In this document: positions 4,932-6,117 of the stretch, piece after piece
How positions within the stretch are numbered: position 1 is the stretch's first letter
How the letters are laid out: every line of letters begins with the position of its first letter
Origin: Burkholderiaceae bacterium
GTDB taxonomy: Bacteria; Pseudomonadota; Gammaproteobacteria; Burkholderiales; Burkholderiaceae
Reading direction: 5' to 3'
DNA: 6,117 nucleotides
NCBI GenBank assembly: GCA_022701845.1
Contig: JAKONS010000242.1
Coordinates: forward strand, 1 to 6,117
Program-made: the position numbers and the translations under genes
Notes under the pieces: generated by a model
Databases searched by the model: none
The model's input: only the letters and a program-made list of their open reading frames with translations
Told to the model about the DNA's origin: nothing

Positions 4932-6117
4932 GGCTGCTCTCCCAGGTCCGGAATCGCATCGGCGCCGGCGCGCTCGGCGTCCGCTGCCGTCAATTGCACG
5001 GTGCAGCCCTGCTGCGCGGCGCCCTCGGTCCAGCGGAACACGATGCGCGCCGCCGACAGTGAGCCCTCCACATACAGATGCCCGTCGAGGCCGAGCGGGA
5101 ACGCCGCCCCCTGGCCCGCCACCCGCGCCACCGCACCCGCCGGCACCGGCCTGCCGTCGGCCTGCAGCGCGCGCAGGGTGAAGCCGCGCGCTTGGCGCAC
5201 CGGGAAGCGCAGCACGATGCCGCTGCGGTAGGCCGGCACCGCGTCCAGCTGCAGTTGGTCCACCTGCGCGTCCAGCGGCAGGTCGGCCTGCTCGATGCGC
5301 ACCGGGTTGGCCTGGTAGGGCCGCAGCCGCGGCACCAGCGCACTGCCGTCGGCCGCGGTGCGGGCCACCAGCTGGTTGTCGGCATAGACACCCACGTTGG
5401 CCTGGCCCGGCACCTGCACCACCGCGAAGCTGCTTTCGACGCGGCGGCTGGGATAGAGCCCGCCGTCGAGCCAGACCAGCCCGCCGGTGGCGGTGGCGCG
5501 CAGGGCGGTGTCGTCGCGGCCGATGCTGGCCTCGAGCCCGGCGGTGCCGGCGGCATGCTGGACGATGCCGGCCGCGTCGATGCGCCGCTGCCCCGTACCG
5601 CGGTCGCGGTCGCGGTCGTCGTTCAGCGCGCGCAGCCGGTAGCCGGTGCCGTCGCCCGGCGGCAGGTTGCGCTGCACCTGCACCTGTTCCTGCGGGCCGC
5701 CGGGCTGCAGGGTGGCGCCGCCGCTGAGGGTGGTGCGGTTGTCGAGCGAGCGGGAGAAGGTCAGGTAGGCAGTGGTGCGGCCCTGCGGCCCGCCGCTGCG
5801 CAGCAGCGACACGCCGATGAAGCCGTAGCTGCCCAGGCTCATGCTGTAGCCCAGGCTGACCAGCGAGATCGGATCGCGGTCGCGCGGCGTCTGCACCAGG
5901 TACGACATCGCCAGCGAGCCGCGGCCGAGCGCCATGCTGGCGTAGGCCTGCAGGTTGCGCCGCACCGCCGGCTGGTCGGGCTGCTGGCCAATCTGGGTGA
6001 AGCCGCGGCTGGTGGCCTGGCGGTTCACCCCGACGCTGTAGCCGTAGCCCTGGCGCTCGGCGCCCAGCGCCACCAGGCCGCCATTGCGGGAATACGCCGG
6101 ATAGGCCGGGTAGACGT
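4922..6117 (-). CDS. Fimbrial outer-membrane usher protein, C-terminal part (FimD/PapC family)
   Basis: The reading frame is open to the right window edge, leaving 397 visible residues, about half of a typical 800-residue usher. Numbering from the first complete codon, residues 1-220 are repetitive beta-barrel strands with alternating hydrophobic residues and Gly/Tyr/Ser turns (for example SYGFIGVSLL, TAYLTFSRSLDNRTTLSGG). Next comes the conserved segment SSFAVVQVPGQANVGVYADN (228-247), LVPRLRPYQANPVRI (260-274) and DLPLDAQVDQLQLDAVPAYR (278-297). The end (about 311-380) is the C-terminal plug-like domain that receives chaperone-subunit complexes, with two cysteines (C371, C396). Ushers form the outer-membrane pore and assembly platform of chaperone-usher pili. 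The SCPU gene downstream assigns it to the archaic (sigma) class. The N-terminal domain, plug and chaperone gene lie outside the window. No start codon is visible; an internal GTG at 6071-6073 is not a real start. Confidence 0.92.
   Translation of the reverse strand, partial: VYPAYPAYSRNGGLVALGAERQGYGYSVGVNRQATSRGFTQIGQQPDQPAVRRNLQAYASMALGRGSLAMSYLVQTPRDRDPISLVSLGYSMSLGSYGFIGVSLLRSGGPQGRTTAYLTFSRSLDNRTTLSGGATLQPGGPQEQVQVQRNLPPGDGTGYRLRALNDDRDRDRGTGQRRIDAAGIVQHAAGTAGLEASIGRDDTALRATATGGLVWLDGGLYPSRRVESSFAVVQVPGQANVGVYADNQLVARTAADGSALVPRLRPYQANPVRIEQADLPLDAQVDQLQLDAVPAYRSGIVLRFPVRQARGFTLRALQADGRPVPAGAVARVAGQGAAFPLGLDGHLYVEGSLSAARIVFRWTEGAAQQGCTVQLTAADAERAGADAIPDLGEQPCR
4939..4943 (-). promoter_or_regulatory. 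Shine-Dalgarno site for the SCPU gene inside the usher gene
   Basis: GGGAG lies 7 nt before the SCPU ATG (4929-4931), within the last codons of the usher frame. The usher stop (4922-4924) falls after the SCPU start, so ribosomes finishing the usher could restart there. This supports translational coupling and the chosen start. Confidence 0.7.
5600..5617. repeat. Hexanucleotide repeat within the usher gene
   Basis: GCGGTC is repeated three times without a gap (5600-5617, plus strand). On the coding strand it gives an Asp-Arg-Asp-Arg run inside NDDRDRDRG, in a segment likely to be a loop between barrel strands. A change in copy number would stay in frame. Confidence 0.7.

Noticed and set aside
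4533..5231. Plus-strand open frames over the SCPU and usher genes
   Set aside because: They are high-GC shadows with Arg/Pro/Ala-biased composition. The minus-strand products have clear SCPU and usher motifs.

Overview
The window is very GC-rich (about 70 % by eye) and densely coded, with strong GC preference at third codon positions. It looks like chromosomal DNA of a high-GC proteobacterium. A Bug-type (tripartite tricarboxylate transporter) binding protein, a carboxymuconolactone-decarboxylase-like protein, a COG3618 amidohydrolase and a divergent LysR regulator together are most typical of Burkholderiales. The SCPU pilus genes and the fasciclin lipoprotein fit but do not decide the genus.

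Left half (41-3548): a small catabolic and uptake module. Three minus-strand genes follow one another: a LigI-like lactonase/amidohydrolase (1695-2555), a periplasmic Bug-family binding protein (591-1586) and a cysteine-free CMD-family protein (41-559). The 102-bp gap before the divergent lysR gene (2658-3548) holds a dyad of the LysR-box type. The likely picture is that the regulator senses an aromatic-derived carboxylate or lactone, the Bug protein captures a carboxylate in the periplasm, and the two enzymes process a ring-cleavage or lactone intermediate. The substrate cannot be read from the sequence. The 108 bp between the hydrolase and the Bug gene carry a perfect 8-bp hairpin and a 10-bp tandem repeat.

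Middle (3549-4450): a 244-bp gene-free stretch contains hairpins and two same-orientation copies of a degenerate CTCCTACAA-ended element, resembling short intergenic repeats of other high-GC proteobacteria. It is followed by a plus-strand gene for a fasciclin-domain lipoprotein (3793-4407). A 12-pair hairpin lies in the 41-bp convergent gap and reaches into the stop codon of the next gene.

Right part (4449-6117): the end of a chaperone-usher pilus operon on the minus strand. It contains the C-terminal half of an outer-membrane usher (cut by the window end) and, overlapping it by 10 bp, a spore coat U (SCPU) domain pilin. The chaperone and any other subunits would lie beyond the right edge.

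No RNA gene, CRISPR array, insertion sequence or phage gene was seen. The components belong to known families. The least explained parts are the substrate of the catabolic module, the non-coding repeats, and the Met/Gly/Ser linker of the fasciclin protein.
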